A stretch of 64,000 nucleotides of DNA from Janthinobacterium lividum (GCF_011601275.1 NZ_JAAOLY010000003.1:186001-250000); one strand, 5' to 3'; counted from the first letter of the stretch, positions 25,786-35,430 are shown. The notes: a model not told the origin generated them from the sequence alone. Program-made: numbers and translations.

Positions 25786-28080
25786 TCAGAACGTCGCCTT
25801 GAACTGCACCCCATACGTGCGCGGCTCGTTGACGATACCTGTCAGGTTGTCGAAATCGATCGCGCCCAGCGACTGGATCTGGTTGGTGATGTTGCGCCCG
25901 TATGCGGAGAGTTCATAGCGGTCCCATTTGTAGCCGACGCGCAAGCCGCCTTCGAGCAGTTCCTTGGCCTTGTATTCCTTCGCTTCATACAGGAAGAAGT
26001 TGTAGCTGGTGCGATACGCCCAGTCCGTGTAAGCGTAGAACTCGCCATTTGCCAGGGGAATGCTGTATTTCAAAGTGAAGTTGGTTTGCCATTCCGGCGC
26101 GCGCGGCAGCGGGTTGCCGTCGATGTAGGCCGTGCCTTTGAACGGGCCCAGCGGGTCGGTGACGGTGCAGCCGCTGGCCGGGTTGTTTTGCGCGTTGCCG
26201 CAGCTTTGCACGAACAGCTTCTTGTCCTGGATTTCCGTGTGGTTGTAGCTGCCGCCCAGGGTCATGCTGAGCGAATCGCTGAGGTTAGCCTGGAAATCGA
26301 GTTCCACGCCACGGCCAGTGGCCTTGTCGGCGTTGATCAGCTGGTTCATGTTGACAGCGCCGCTGCCGGCCGTCAGTTGCTTGTCCTTAACCCGGTACTG
26401 GAACACGGCCAGGCTCAGGCGCGCGCGTTTGTCGAACAGGTCCTGCTTGATGCCTGCTTCGACGGACAGCGCTTTTTCGGCGCCCGCAAACGAAGGGCGG
26501 TCGGCCAGGCCGTTCAGGCGCCCCTGCATCGACGGCGCGCGGTAGCCGGTGGCGATGCGCGCGTAGGCGTTGGTTTCCGGCGTCAACACATAGGTGCCGC
26601 TCAGGTCCCAGCTGACGTTGTGCGAGGTGTCGTTCAGGTTGAAGGGGCCGGCCGTGGTCGCTTCCACGCGCTTGGCGGAAAAATCCTTCTTGTCGGTCGT
26701 GTAGCGCAGGCCGGCGCGCAGTTTCAGGGCGTCCGAGACCGTGTAGTTGAGCGAACCGAAGGCCGCGTACGACTTCGAGCTCTGGTTTTGCGTGGCGTAC
26801 GCGCTGTTTTGCGGATTGCCGGGTGCCAGGCTGTCAAAGCTGATGCTGTCGATCTGGATATCTTCCTTGAAGTAGAACAGGCCGGCTATCCATTGCAGTG
26901 GGCCTTTTGCGCTCGATTCGGCGCGGAACTCCTGCGAAATCTGCTTGTGGTTCGGGATCACGTCGGCCGTTTCCACGACGAAGGGGATGAAGCCGGGGCC
27001 CATCGGCGGCGCGTACACGGCGCCATAGCCGCCGTCGACGTCGGCACGGCTGAAGAAATCGAGTTTTTCGTAGCCGGTGATCGAATGCAGGGTGACGCCG
27101 GGCAAGTCCCATTTCAGGCGCATGCTGCCGCCCTTGGTTTTCAGGTGCTGGCGGTTGATGCCGTCGGTCGGGTAGTTATCGTAATCAAAGCCATCGACCA
27201 GGTCGTTCGTGCCCTGCTTGAGGATATTAGCGCGGAACAAGGTGGCCGTGCCGTCGAGGTTGCGTGCGTGCACGTTGAACAGGGCCGTGAAGTCGCGCGT
27301 GGGCTTGACCAGTACCTGCAGGCGGGCGGCGCTGTCTTCATAGCCTTCGAAGTCGCGCGTGCCGGTGGGGCGCGGGTTGTGCACGCGGTCGTCGCGGCGC
27401 TGGGTCTGGCCGGAAAAGCGCAGGGCCACCGTGTCGCTGACGGGCACGTTGAAGGCGCCTTCCAGGTTTTTCATGCCATCCTTGCCGAAGCCGCCGCTCA
27501 GGTAGCCTTCCGTCTTGAAGACGGGTTTGGCGGAATCGAACTTGATCACGCCGGCCGGCGAGTTGCGGCCGAACAAGGTGCCTTGCGGGCCGCGCAGCAC
27601 CTCGACCTGGTCGACGTCAAACACGGGAAAACCTTTCAGCATGGCGTTTTCCTGCACCACGTCATCCATCACCAGGCCCACCGGTTGCGAGGCGTTCAGG
27701 TCGAAGTCGGTATTGCCCAGGCCGCGAATGTAGAAGCGGGGGAAGGTGCGGCCGTAGTCCGATTCGACGGAGACGCTGGGCGAGCGGCTGTTGAGAAAAC
27801 GGATGTCGGCGCCGCCGGCCGTCAGGGTGTCGAGCTTGTCGCCCTTCAGGGTGGCGATGGACATCGGCACGTCCTTGATGTTTTCCGCGCGCCGCTGTGC
27901 CGTCACGATCACCGTTTCCAGCTGGCCAGGTCCGGCCTGTGCCGCCGGAGCGGCAGGGGCGTCGGCGGCTGGCGCCGGGATGCTGTCCTGTGCCTGCGCC
28001 ATCGCCTGCAAGGGGAAGGCGGCAGTGATTGCCAGGGCAATCAGGGTGTGGCGTACTGTGCTGGCATGCGGTGTCATCAT
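25786..28080 (-). CDS. TonB-dependent outer-membrane receptor
   Basis: Outer-membrane transporter of 764 residues. A signal peptide (HTLIALAITAAFPLQAMAQ) precedes a Pro/Ala linker. It is followed by a plug domain (AENIKDVPMSIATL, FYIRGLGN, VEVLRGPQGTLFGRNSPAGV) and a 22-strand barrel ending in Phe (YGVQFKATF). The start at 28,080 is preferred over an upstream ATG at 28,119 because an aggag site lies just before it and the signal peptide begins there. The plug type (RGPQGTLFGRNSPAG) is that of siderophore or carbohydrate/aromatic receptors of the CirA/FyuA-like group, and the substrate cannot be named. No regulator or partner gene is adjacent. Confidence 0.92.
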   Translation of the reverse strand: MMTPHASTVRHTLIALAITAAFPLQAMAQAQDSIPAPAADAPAAPAAQAGPGQLETVIVTAQRRAENIKDVPMSIATLKGDKLDTLTAGGADIRFLNSRSPSVSVESDYGRTFPRFYIRGLGNTDFDLNASQPVGLVMDDVVQENAMLKGFPVFDVDQVEVLRGPQGTLFGRNSPAGVIKFDSAKPVFKTEGYLSGGFGKDGMKNLEGAFNVPVSDTVALRFSGQTQRRDDRVHNPRPTGTRDFEGYEDSAARLQVLVKPTRDFTALFNVHARNLDGTATLFRANILKQGTNDLVDGFDYDNYPTDGINRQHLKTKGGSMRLKWDLPGVTLHSITGYEKLDFFSRADVDGGYGAVYAPPMGPGFIPFVVETADVIPNHKQISQEFRAESSAKGPLQWIAGLFYFKEDIQIDSISFDSLAPGNPQNSAYATQNQSSKSYAAFGSLNYTVSDALKLRAGLRYTTDKKDFSAKRVEATTAGPFNLNDTSHNVSWDLSGTYVLTPETNAYARIATGYRAPSMQGRLNGLADRPSFAGAEKALSVEAGIKQDLFDKRARLSLAVFQYRVKDKQLTAGSGAVNMNQLINADKATGRGVELDFQANLSDSLSMTLGGSYNHTEIQDKKLFVQSCGNAQNNPASGCTVTDPLGPFKGTAYIDGNPLPRAPEWQTNFTLKYSIPLANGEFYAYTDWAYRTSYNFFLYEAKEYKAKELLEGGLRVGYKWDRYELSAYGRNITNQIQSLGAIDFDNLTGIVNEPRTYGVQFKATF

Positions 28081-28515
28081 GAAACGGCTCCTGTCGGTCA
28101 AGGTTGTTGGGGCATGCAAGCTGGCGCTGGCCAGCTGGACGAAAAGTCATGCTAGCACGGAAAGTTTTGGTATTCATGCCATTTTCCAGCGACGGCTATT
28201 CATATCCGTTTCGACTGAATACACGAATAAAATCGTATTTGTCGTCAATATCTGGCGGGTGCATAGTGGAGTGCCGGCAGGCTTGTGCGAGCGGAGATCG
28301 GCGGGGCGTGGCGACGGGGTTTCCTGCGTGAACGCAAAGAGAGCGATGTTTTTTGCCGTGCTACCCGCTTGCGGACACTGGAAATACAACAGCTGCCGCG
28401 GAATTTTTTGGGAAGGGGCGTGTTGTTGCTGCGCGACAGGGGAGGCACCGCCTGCGGCTATCCCCCTGTGCGTGTGACGCAGGGCATGCAAGGCTGCATG
28501 CCCGTATTGGCTGAA
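28081..28515. other. Intergenic region with a perfect hairpin
   Basis: About 435 bases without a credible gene, serving as upstream DNA of the TonB receptor. At 28,482-28,503 there is a perfect 9-bp stem (gggcatgca / tgcatgccc) with loop aggc, 13 bases after the chemoreceptor stop. It has no T run on the minus strand, so it is at most a weak or Rho-assisted terminator or an RNA-stabilising 3' structure. Confidence 0.45.
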
Positions 28516-30240
28516 TTAAAACTCTTCCCAATCGCCGGCCGTCACGGCTTCCGCTTGTACTGAACGGTGTTTTGCCGGCGCGGCCTGGCGCTTGACGGGG
28601 TTGCTGGCTGGCGCCGGTACCAGGCGCAGCGGTTTGCGGCTGGCGCGCGCCGGTGCTGGCGCGAATGCTGCCACATGGCTGTCGTGCGTCTTGAAGATGC
28701 TCACGGTTTGCACCAGGTGGCTGGCCTGGTCGCGCAAGGATTCGGCCGCGGCCGCCGCTTCTTCCACCAGCGACGCGTTTTGTTGCGTGACGCTGTCCAT
28801 CTGGGTCACCGCCTGATTGATCTGCTCGATCCCCGTGGACTGTTCCTGGCTGGCCACGGTGATTTCAGCGATGATGTTGCTGACGCGGGCGACGCTGGCG
28901 ACCACCTCGGACATCGTCGTGCCCGCCTGCGCCGCCAGCCTGGAGCCCGCATCGACGCGGCTCACGGAATCGTCGATCAGCGCCTTGATTTCCTTGGCCG
29001 CGCTGGCGCTGCGCTGGGCCAGGCCGCGCACTTCGGTGGCGACGACGGCGAAGCCGCGGCCCTGTTCGCCGGCACGCGCCGCTTCCACGGCCGCGTTCAG
29101 GGCGAGGATGTTGGTCTGGAAGGCGATGCCGTCGATGACGCTGATGATGTCGACAATCTTGCGCGACGATTCGCTGATCAGCTCCATGGTGCCCATCACC
29201 TGGCCCACCACGGCGCCGCCCTTGCTGGCGACGTCCGAAGCGGTGGTGGCAAGCACATTGGCTTCGCGGGCATTTTCCGCATTCTTGCGCACGGTGCTGG
29301 TGAGTTCTTCCATCGAGGAAGCGGTTTCTTCCAGTGAACTGGCTTGTTGTTCCGTGCGCAGTGACAGGTCGCTATTGCCGGTGGAAATTTCCTCGGCGGC
29401 AAGGGAGACCGTGTCGGAATCCTGGCGCACGGAGGACACGACCGAAGTCAGCGACTCCTGCATGCGCTGCAGCGCCGACAGCACGCTGACGCTATCGTTC
29501 GGTGCGACGCTGAGTTTGCCCGTCAGGTCGCCGCCGGCAAGCAGGCTGACGGCGTCGCATAGCTGCTTCGGTTCGGCGCCCAGCGCCTTGAGCAGGCTGC
29601 GCGTGATGAGCCAGCCCGCCAGGGCCGCCAGCACGATGGACAGCAAGCTGACGCCGATGAGGATATTCCTGTTGAGAATGTAGCGCTCGTTGTCTTCTTG
29701 CAAGATGACGGTGGAGCGTTGCTCCGTCAGGGCGAAATATTCATCGCTGGCGGCAACGAGGGCGGCCAGCAGCGGGCGGCATTCCTCGTTCATCTTGACG
29801 ATGGCCAGTTCGGTTTTCTTTTGCAGCGCCAGGTCCACGATGCCCAGTGCCACGGGGGCATAGCGTTTTTCGATGCTGTCGATCTTGGTGATGATGGCGC
29901 GCACCTCGTCCGATACTCCCGGCTGCTGTGCCAGCTGCAGCAGTTGCTGCATGTTCTTGACGACATTGGCGTGCGCTTGCAAGACTTGCTTGCGTTCGAT
30001 TTCCAGGTCTTCCGGCTTGGTCACGAGCACCAGGTTCCTGGCCGCCACGGCGCGCATGTCGATCGCGTCACGCACGCGGTGCGCCGTGTTGGCGCGGGCC
30101 GTGATGCCGTTGACATATTGGTCAAAGCCGGCGTTGAAGGTAGAGAAACTCCGTACGGACAGGATCGAGATGCCGATGAGTAAAAAGACCAGCAGGCCGA
30201 AAGCCAGAGTGAGCTGGGTGCGTACGGTGAATTTATCCAT
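28516..30240 (-). CDS. Methyl-accepting chemotaxis protein with CheR tether
   Basis: Inner-membrane chemoreceptor of 574 residues. One membrane helix lies at about 10-30, followed by a periplasmic four-helix-bundle sensor of about 160 residues and a second helix at about 190-211. A HAMP domain ([18 protein letters not shown]) and a long cytoplasmic signalling coiled coil follow, with the conserved hairpin tip [20 protein letters not shown]. After a Pro/Ala/Lys-rich linker the protein ends in DWEEF. This fits the xWxxF pentapeptide used by receptors to bind the methyltransferase CheR and the methylesterase CheB. The ligand is unknown. The gene stands alone. Confidence 0.93.
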   Translation of the reverse strand: MDKFTVRTQLTLAFGLLVFLLIGISILSVRSFSTFNAGFDQYVNGITARANTAHRVRDAIDMRAVAARNLVLVTKPEDLEIERKQVLQAHANVVKNMQQLLQLAQQPGVSDEVRAIITKIDSIEKRYAPVALGIVDLALQKKTELAIVKMNEECRPLLAALVAASDEYFALTEQRSTVILQEDNERYILNRNILIGVSLLSIVLAALAGWLITRSLLKALGAEPKQLCDAVSLLAGGDLTGKLSVAPNDSVSVLSALQRMQESLTSVVSSVRQDSDTVSLAAEEISTGNSDLSLRTEQQASSLEETASSMEELTSTVRKNAENAREANVLATTASDVASKGGAVVGQVMGTMELISESSRKIVDIISVIDGIAFQTNILALNAAVEAARAGEQGRGFAVVATEVRGLAQRSASAAKEIKALIDDSVSRVDAGSRLAAQAGTTMSEVVASVARVSNIIAEITVASQEQSTGIEQINQAVTQMDSVTQQNASLVEEAAAAAESLRDQASHLVQTVSIFKTHDSHVAAFAPAPARASRKPLRLVPAPASNPVKRQAAPAKHRSVQAEAVTAGDWEEF

Positions 30241-30505
30241 GATGTCTCTCCCAAAAATACGTGGTGACGATTAGAAAGGGGGCGTGCGTGGGACGGGTGC
30301 CAGGCGCTTGCCTGGCAGCGAGTTGTACCCTGCGCAGTGCTTCTCTATCCAGAACACGGATTCGTGGTGTGAGGATGGCGTTACTTGAAAACTGATTTAA
30401 ATAATTTATTTGTTTTATTTATTAAAATCATTTTTGCACAAAAATTTCAGTAGATCAATGAGATTTTGCGTGCCAAAAAACAACTTTTCGACATGGAATA
30501 CTTGT

Positions 30506-30895
30506 TCATGCGGGTATCGGTGTACCTTGGTGAAATGTCATCTGCCAGCGGCCGTCGCGCCACTTCCATAGCGAACTGCGCAAGCTGGCGCTGGCGGGCA
30601 GGGCGCCGCTGGCGTGGCGCTGCGAGCGGTAGGTAACGAAGGCCACATCGTCGGCCAGCAAGCGTGCCTGAAAATGGCTGATGCTGCGCTGGCAAAAGTC
30701 TTCCCCTGGCAAGTCCGACAGGGTTGCCGCGCGCGTCCACAGCGTGCCCGAGCTGCCGAATTCGACGAACTCGTCGGCCAACAGCGTTGCCAGCCTGGCG
30801 CTGTCGGCGCGCACGGCCTGGCTTTGCAGCGCCGCTTCCAGCGCCTGCAGATGTGCCGCCAGGCGTGCGTTGTCTTGCGTGTGGTCCGTTGCCAA
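30506..30895 (-). CDS. NTF2/SnoaL-like (DUF4440) protein
   Basis: Small cytoplasmic protein of 129 residues with the cone-shaped NTF2-like fold pattern: a helical N terminus (LAAHLQALEAALQSQAVRADSARLATLL), then ADEFVEFGSSGTLWTRAATLSDL, and C-terminal strands ending WKWRDGRWQMTFHQGTPI. This is the DUF4440/SnoaL-like layout. Members are small-molecule enzymes or binding proteins and the substrate is not predictable. It lies 5 bases after the 70-residue gene upstream and is probably co-transcribed with it. Confidence 0.75.
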   Translation of the reverse strand: MATDHTQDNARLAAHLQALEAALQSQAVRADSARLATLLADEFVEFGSSGTLWTRAATLSDLPGEDFCQRSISHFQARLLADDVAFVTYRSQRHASGALPASASLRSSLWKWRDGRWQMTFHQGTPIPA

Positions 30896-30900
30896 GGTGT

Positions 30901-31113
30901 TCAGATGGGGAACGCGCCGGCGCCCGATACATTCAGGCAGGCGACCTTGTCGCTGGAAAAATACTTGATTTGTCCCAGGCCGATGGCGTAGCAGCCGTCG
31001 CTGAGCGGGGAAATAGGGCCGGTGAGTTTTTCACCGTTGATCAAGGTCACCACCCAGGGCGTGGTGGCCGGTTTGCCTGCGTGGGTCAGGGCGTGTTGTA
31101 CCAGGTCTGACAT
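30901..31113 (-). CDS. Small protein with an Sm-like pattern
   Basis: Product of 70 residues with a strong ribosome-binding site (ggaggcagc before the ATG). The middle (VVTLINGEKLTGPISPLSDG, then IKYFSSDKVACL) has an N-G at a tight turn, then G-x-I and a later hydrophobic strand. This order recalls Sm/Hfq-like small barrels. I could not assign a family, and the resemblance is weak. It is followed 5 bases later by the NTF2-like gene, forming a two-gene unit. Confidence 0.6.
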   Translation of the reverse strand: MSDLVQHALTHAGKPATTPWVVTLINGEKLTGPISPLSDGCYAIGLGQIKYFSSDKVACLNVSGAGAFPI

Positions 31114-31164
31114 GCTGCCTCCAAAGAAATGTGGTTGGGCAGATGATAGCAGTGCGCGGCCGTT

Positions 31165-31677
31165 TCAAGCGTCGGCCAGCAGATTCTTGGGCAGCGCCAC
31201 CGACGTGAGTTTCCAGCTCCACAGGCCATCGCGAGTCAGGGTCAATTCACCGATATGACTTTTGCTGTGGGCGCGCTGTACCACGACGCTGTTCCAGGAG
31301 GTGTAGCGCAGTTTGTAGTCGGGCTTGGTGTTGCGCTTGCGGCCGCTGATGTCGCTGACCTTGGCGAGCGGTTTTTCATAGCGGTCATTGAGTTTCATCA
31401 AGGCGACGATGCCTTCGGGCATCAGCATGGTGTCGAGCAAGGGATCGATGACGTCGGGACTGATGTCGTCGGCCACTTCCGGCGCCGAGAACAGGGCATG
31501 CAGTTGCTGCCCCAGGCTGCCGCGCAACTGGGACAGGTCGATCTGTGCAGCCAAGGCCTGGCTATCCTCGTCCATGGTCGCCGCGTGGATCTTGTCCATG
31601 GTGAAATACGGGCTGCCATAGAAGACGCCGGCCAGCGCGACCAGTACCGCTACAGCGAGAAGCATCATTCTTTTCAT
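31165..31677 (-). CDS. DUF2939 protein, copy 1
   Basis: Product of 170 residues with an N-terminal membrane or signal helix (MLLAVAVLVALAGVFYGSPY). It is followed by the DUF2939 pattern: SPYFTMDKIHAA, DEDSQALAAQIDLSQLRGSLGQQL and the closing WSWKLTSVALP. The start at 31,677 is chosen because the membrane helix begins there; an upstream in-frame start would add 17 non-matching residues. It should face the periplasm, anchored in the inner membrane. A paralogue lies just upstream (31,794-32,240). Function of the family is unknown. Confidence 0.75.
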   Translation of the reverse strand: MKRMMLLAVAVLVALAGVFYGSPYFTMDKIHAATMDEDSQALAAQIDLSQLRGSLGQQLHALFSAPEVADDISPDVIDPLLDTMLMPEGIVALMKLNDRYEKPLAKVSDISGRKRNTKPDYKLRYTSWNSVVVQRAHSKSHIGELTLTRDGLWSWKLTSVALPKNLLADA

Positions 31678-31793
31678 CGTGCAATCTCTTGGATGCCTGG
31701 CGACCCGGTGCGCCTGAAGTGTTGGCATTCTACATAATATTTCTCAAAATCAATATGGCTGTTTAGGTAAGTGTTGTTTTGGATCAAGTTTCG

Positions 31794-32240
31794 TCAGAGT
31801 AATTCTGGCGGCAAGGTAATGTCCGTCAGTTTCCAGTCCCAGATGCCATGGCGGCGAAGCAGGAACCGGCTGGCGGCGGGGCCGGCGCCGCTGCGCCGCA
31901 GCACTACTTCATTCCACGAGCGGTACTCCATGCCGAAGTCGTGGCGCGTGCCATCCGCTCCCTGCTTGCCGTGCAGGATCAATACCGTGATGCCGGGCGG
32001 CGAGACGATGGCGTCGAGCATTTCCTTGAAATCGTCTTCGCTGGCCGTTTCGCCGGCCGCCCGCAACTGGCGCGCCACGCTGGCGCGCACGGCCGGCAGG
32101 TCGGCCTGCTGCGCCAGGTTTTCCAGGCGCACGGATTTCGCCGCGATGCTGATGCGGTACATGGCGATGTAGGGGCTGACCCAGGTGAAGCCGATGGCGG
32201 CGACGGCAAAAATGATCGCGGTGGCGTACTTTCTTTTCAT
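31794..32240 (-). CDS. DUF2939 protein, copy 2
   Basis: Product of 148 residues paralogous to the previous entry: a membrane helix (TAIIFAVAAIGFTWVSPYIA), YRISIAAKSVRLENLAQQADLPAVRASVARQL, an EYRSWNEVVLRR block matching RYTSWNSVVVQR in copy 1, and the ending WDWKLTDITLPPELL. The start at 32,240 was chosen at the hydrophobic N terminus; the open frame to 33,011 lies opposite a real gene. The two copies are in tandem, 116 bases apart, on the same strand. Confidence 0.75.
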   Translation of the reverse strand: MKRKYATAIIFAVAAIGFTWVSPYIAMYRISIAAKSVRLENLAQQADLPAVRASVARQLRAAGETASEDDFKEMLDAIVSPPGITVLILHGKQGADGTRHDFGMEYRSWNEVVLRRSGAGPAASRFLLRRHGIWDWKLTDITLPPELL

Positions 32241-32351
32241 GGTCCGTGTTTTGTATGAGCTGTGCCGCCGTGATTTTACCCGGCCAGCGGTGGCGGATGG
32301 TGTAGCATTCGTGCCGGCGCGGACCATCGCGCCGCAATATTGAGGACAACC

Positions 32352-33191
32352 ATGAATATCACTATCAATCAGGTGCTGCAGTCGTATATCGACCCGCTCA
32401 CCGCCAGCGAGTACGCGGCGCTCGAGCGCAGCCTGCAGGCCGAAGGCTGCCGCGATGCGCTGGTGCTGTGGAATGACGTGCTGATCGACGGGCATAACCG
32501 CTACGCCATCTGCCGCCAGCACGGCATCGAATTCAAGACCATCCAGAACACCAGCTTTACTTCGCTCGACGACGTCATGCTGTGGATGATCGACAATCAT
32601 TTGGCGCGCCGCAGCGTGTCGGACTTCCAGCGCGGCGTGCTGGCCCTGCGCAAGAAGGAAATCGTCGCCGCGCGCAGCCCGGCGCCCGTCAGCGCGGCTG
32701 ATGTGCCCGAAGGCGAAAACGCGCCGAAGCCACCCATGAGCACGCGCGAAGAGGTGGCCAAGGCGGCCAGATTGAGCAGCAACCAGATCAGCCAGATCGA
32801 GAAGATCCAGAAGGCCGCTTCGCCGGAACTGGTGGAAGCCGTCCGTTCGGGCACGATTTCCATCAATGCGGCGGCCACCGTGGCGTCCTTGCCGCCGGAA
32901 GAGCAGGTGGCGGCTGTCGCCGGTGGCAAGAAATTGCTGCGCCAGGCGGCCAAGGAAATCCGCGAACAGCGCGCCGCCACGCGCACGCCGCGCGAGCCGA
33001 AGGCGCCCCACGTGTCGCAGGATACGCCGGAGACGGGCAACGAGCCATGGGCCGAGAATGCGGCCCAGGCGCCATCCGAAGCGGAGCGCCTGCGCGGCGA
33101 GATCGCCGGCTTGAAACAGCGGGTGGCGCAGCTGCAGGCGGAAAATACCGAGTTGAACCAGCGCATAGCCGCTTTAATCGACGCATCCTGA
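32352..33191 (+). CDS. Orphan ParB-like DNA-binding protein
   Basis: Product of 279 residues. The N terminus has the ParB/Srx-like fold pattern (SLQAEGCRDALVLWNDVLIDGHNRYAICRQ) with the DGHNRY loop in place of the usual GxRR segment. A helical region with a helix-turn-helix look (TREEVAKAARLSSNQISQIEKI) follows. The C terminus is a clear coiled coil (AERLRGEIAGLKQRVAQLQA). It is set upstream by gaggacaacc. No parA, repA or parS-like repeats are nearby, so it is not part of a partition locus in view. Proteins of this build are often labelled plasmid partition or replication related. Its role is probably in transcription or DNA binding; this is inference. Confidence 0.7.
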   Translation: MNITINQVLQSYIDPLTASEYAALERSLQAEGCRDALVLWNDVLIDGHNRYAICRQHGIEFKTIQNTSFTSLDDVMLWMIDNHLARRSVSDFQRGVLALRKKEIVAARSPAPVSAADVPEGENAPKPPMSTREEVAKAARLSSNQISQIEKIQKAASPELVEAVRSGTISINAAATVASLPPEEQVAAVAGGKKLLRQAAKEIREQRAATRTPREPKAPHVSQDTPETGNEPWAENAAQAPSEAERLRGEIAGLKQRVAQLQAENTELNQRIAALIDAS

Positions 33192-33204
33192 TTTGGAATT
33201 GACC

Positions 33205-35418
33205 ATGCTACGTCGCAGTGCCTTGTTCGCCGCCATCGCCTGCGGCACCGTTGCCGTTCCTCCCGTGCTGGCGGCGCCCGCCGTTTCTGTCACGGACATG
33301 GCCCGCTGGCAGGCGCAGGCCGCCAATGTCAGCATCGCGCGCGACACGTGGGGCATTCCTCATGTGACGGGCAAGACGGATGCGGATGCCGTGTTTGGCC
33401 TGATGTATGCGCAGGCCGAAGACGATTTCCCCCGCGTCGAACTCAATTACATCAACGCCATGGGGCGCCTGGCGGAAGTGGAGGGTGAGCGGGAGCTGTA
33501 CCGCGACCTGCGCATGAAGCTCTTCATCGACCCGCTTGAGCTGCAGGCGCAGTACCGCGCCAGCCCGCCGTGGCTGCGCAAGTTGATGGATGCATTTGCC
33601 GATGGCTTGAATTTTTACCTGGCCACGCATCCGCAGGTCAAACCCAGGCTGATCGTGCATTTCGAGCCGTGGATGGCCTTGAGTTTCAGCGAGGGCAGCA
33701 TCGGCGGCGATATCGAATCGATCAACCTGGCGCAGCTCGAAGCGTTTTACGGCCAGCAGACCAAGCCTGCATCGGTGGCGCTGGCGCTGGCCAGCGTGGA
33801 AACTGGGTTGGAGCCTGAGCCGAGCGGCTCGAACGGTTTCGCCATCGCGCCCGCCATCACGAAAAATGGTCATGCAATGCTGATGATCAACCCGCACACC
33901 TCGTTCTACTTCCGTCCCGAAGTGCAGGTCATCAGCGGCGAAGGCCTGAATGCGTATGGCGCCGTCACCTGGGGCCAGTTTTTCGTCTACCAGGGTTTTA
34001 ACGACCGCCTCGGCTGGATGCATACCTCGGGCGGCGGCGACGTCATCGACGAGTACCTGGAAAGCATCGTCGACAAGGGTGGCGCATGGTTCTACCGCTA
34101 TGACGGCGGCCTGCTTCCCTTGAAAGCCGTGCCGATTACCTTGCCATATAAACTGGCGAACGGCGGCATGGGCTCGAAAACCATCACCGTCTACTACAGC
34201 CACCACGGCCCCATCGTGCGCGCGCAGGATGGACGCTGGGTGGCCGTGCGCCTGATGAACGAACCGTTGAAGGCATTGACGCAGTCGTATGCGCGCACCA
34301 AGGCGCGCGATTACGCGGCCTTCTACAAAACGATGGAACTGCGCACGAATTCGTCGAACAATACCGTGTATGCGGATGCGGATGGCAATATCGCCTACTT
34401 TCACGGCAATTTCATCCCCGTGCGCGACCCGCGCTTCAACTGGAAGCAGCCCGTCGACGGCAGCGACCCGGCCACGGAATGGAAAGGGCTGCACACGGTG
34501 GCGCAAACCATCACCCTGTTCAATCCGAAAAATGGCTGGATACAAAACACGAACAACTGGCCGTATTCGGCGGCCGGCGACTACAGCCCGCGCCAGCAGG
34601 ACTATCCCGCCTACATGTCCGTGTATGGCGAAAACGCGCGCGGCCTGCATGCCGTCAAGGTTTTCCAGAACAAGAAGGATTTCACGCTCGACAAGCTGAT
34701 CGCCGCCTCGTATGACAGCGAACTGACGGCGTTCGAAGCGCTGCTGCCGCCGCTGTTCAAGGCCTACGATGCGCTGCCAGCGGGCGACGCGCAAAAGCTG
34801 GCGCTGGCCGACAAGGTGGCTTTGCTGCGAGCCTGGGACTGGCGCTACTCGCTGACGTCCACCGCCACCTCGCTGGCCGTGTTCTGGGGCCAGGAGCTGG
34901 CCGAACTGACGGGAAAACAGGCGCGCGAGCAGGGTGTGCCCGTGGTCGATTTTCTGGCAACGGACAAGGTCACGGCGGCCCGGCGGCTGGCCGCGCTGGT
35001 GACGGCGGCGGACAAATTGCAGCGCGATTTCGGCAACTGGCAAACGCCATGGGGCGAGATCAACCGCTTCCAGCGCCTCACGGGCGACGTGGTGCAGCCG
35101 TTCGACGATGCGCAACCGAGCTTGCCCGTGCCTTACGCGTCAGGCAACTGGGGCGCGCTGGCCGCGTATGGCCAGAGCAGCAAGAGCGCGACCCGCAGGA
35201 TTTACGGTGAACGTGGCAACAGCTTTGTCGCGGCCGTGGAATTCGGTCCGCGCATCAGGGCGAAAAGCATCCTCGCCGGTGGACAGAGCGGCGACCCGAA
35301 GTCGCCGCACTTCAAGGACCAGGCGGCCATGTATGCGCGCGGCGAATTCAAGGAGGTGTTGTTCTATCCCGAGGACGTAAGCAGGCACCTGGAGCGCAGG
35401 TACCGGCCGGGGGAGTGA
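33205..35418 (+). CDS. Penicillin acylase family Ntn-hydrolase (possible AHL acylase)
   Basis: Secreted or periplasmic acylase of 737 residues. A signal peptide (ALFAAIACGTVAVPPVLAAP) is followed by an alpha chain with RDTWGIPHVTGKTDADAVFGLMYAQAEDDF. Autoprocessing is expected at GSN near residue 209, leaving Ser209 as the N-terminal nucleophile (SNGFAIAP). The beta chain contains ITKNGHAMLMINPH, YSHHGPIV and RTNSSNNTVYADADGNIAY. The length is normal for the family, which hydrolyses beta-lactams or N-acyl-homoserine lactones. The ATG at 33,205 is chosen for the signal peptide. Quorum-quenching activity is a possibility, not shown by the sequence. It lies 13 bases after the ParB-like gene. Confidence 0.87.
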   Translation: MLRRSALFAAIACGTVAVPPVLAAPAVSVTDMARWQAQAANVSIARDTWGIPHVTGKTDADAVFGLMYAQAEDDFPRVELNYINAMGRLAEVEGERELYRDLRMKLFIDPLELQAQYRASPPWLRKLMDAFADGLNFYLATHPQVKPRLIVHFEPWMALSFSEGSIGGDIESINLAQLEAFYGQQTKPASVALALASVETGLEPEPSGSNGFAIAPAITKNGHAMLMINPHTSFYFRPEVQVISGEGLNAYGAVTWGQFFVYQGFNDRLGWMHTSGGGDVIDEYLESIVDKGGAWFYRYDGGLLPLKAVPITLPYKLANGGMGSKTITVYYSHHGPIVRAQDGRWVAVRLMNEPLKALTQSYARTKARDYAAFYKTMELRTNSSNNTVYADADGNIAYFHGNFIPVRDPRFNWKQPVDGSDPATEWKGLHTVAQTITLFNPKNGWIQNTNNWPYSAAGDYSPRQQDYPAYMSVYGENARGLHAVKVFQNKKDFTLDKLIAASYDSELTAFEALLPPLFKAYDALPAGDAQKLALADKVALLRAWDWRYSLTSTATSLAVFWGQELAELTGKQAREQGVPVVDFLATDKVTAARRLAALVTAADKLQRDFGNWQTPWGEINRFQRLTGDVVQPFDDAQPSLPVPYASGNWGALAAYGQSSKSATRRIYGERGNSFVAAVEFGPRIRAKSILAGGQSGDPKSPHFKDQAAMYARGEFKEVLFYPEDVSRHLERRYRPGE

Positions 35419-35430
35419 TGTTGGTGGTGC

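Noticed and set aside
25483-28155. Open frame of 890 codons opposite the TonB receptor
   Set aside because: It runs across the tRNA gene and mirrors the receptor codons, with no recognisable motif.
28482-28503. 9-bp perfect hairpin as an intrinsic terminator of the chemoreceptor gene
   Set aside because: No T run follows on the minus strand. It is recorded only as a structure.
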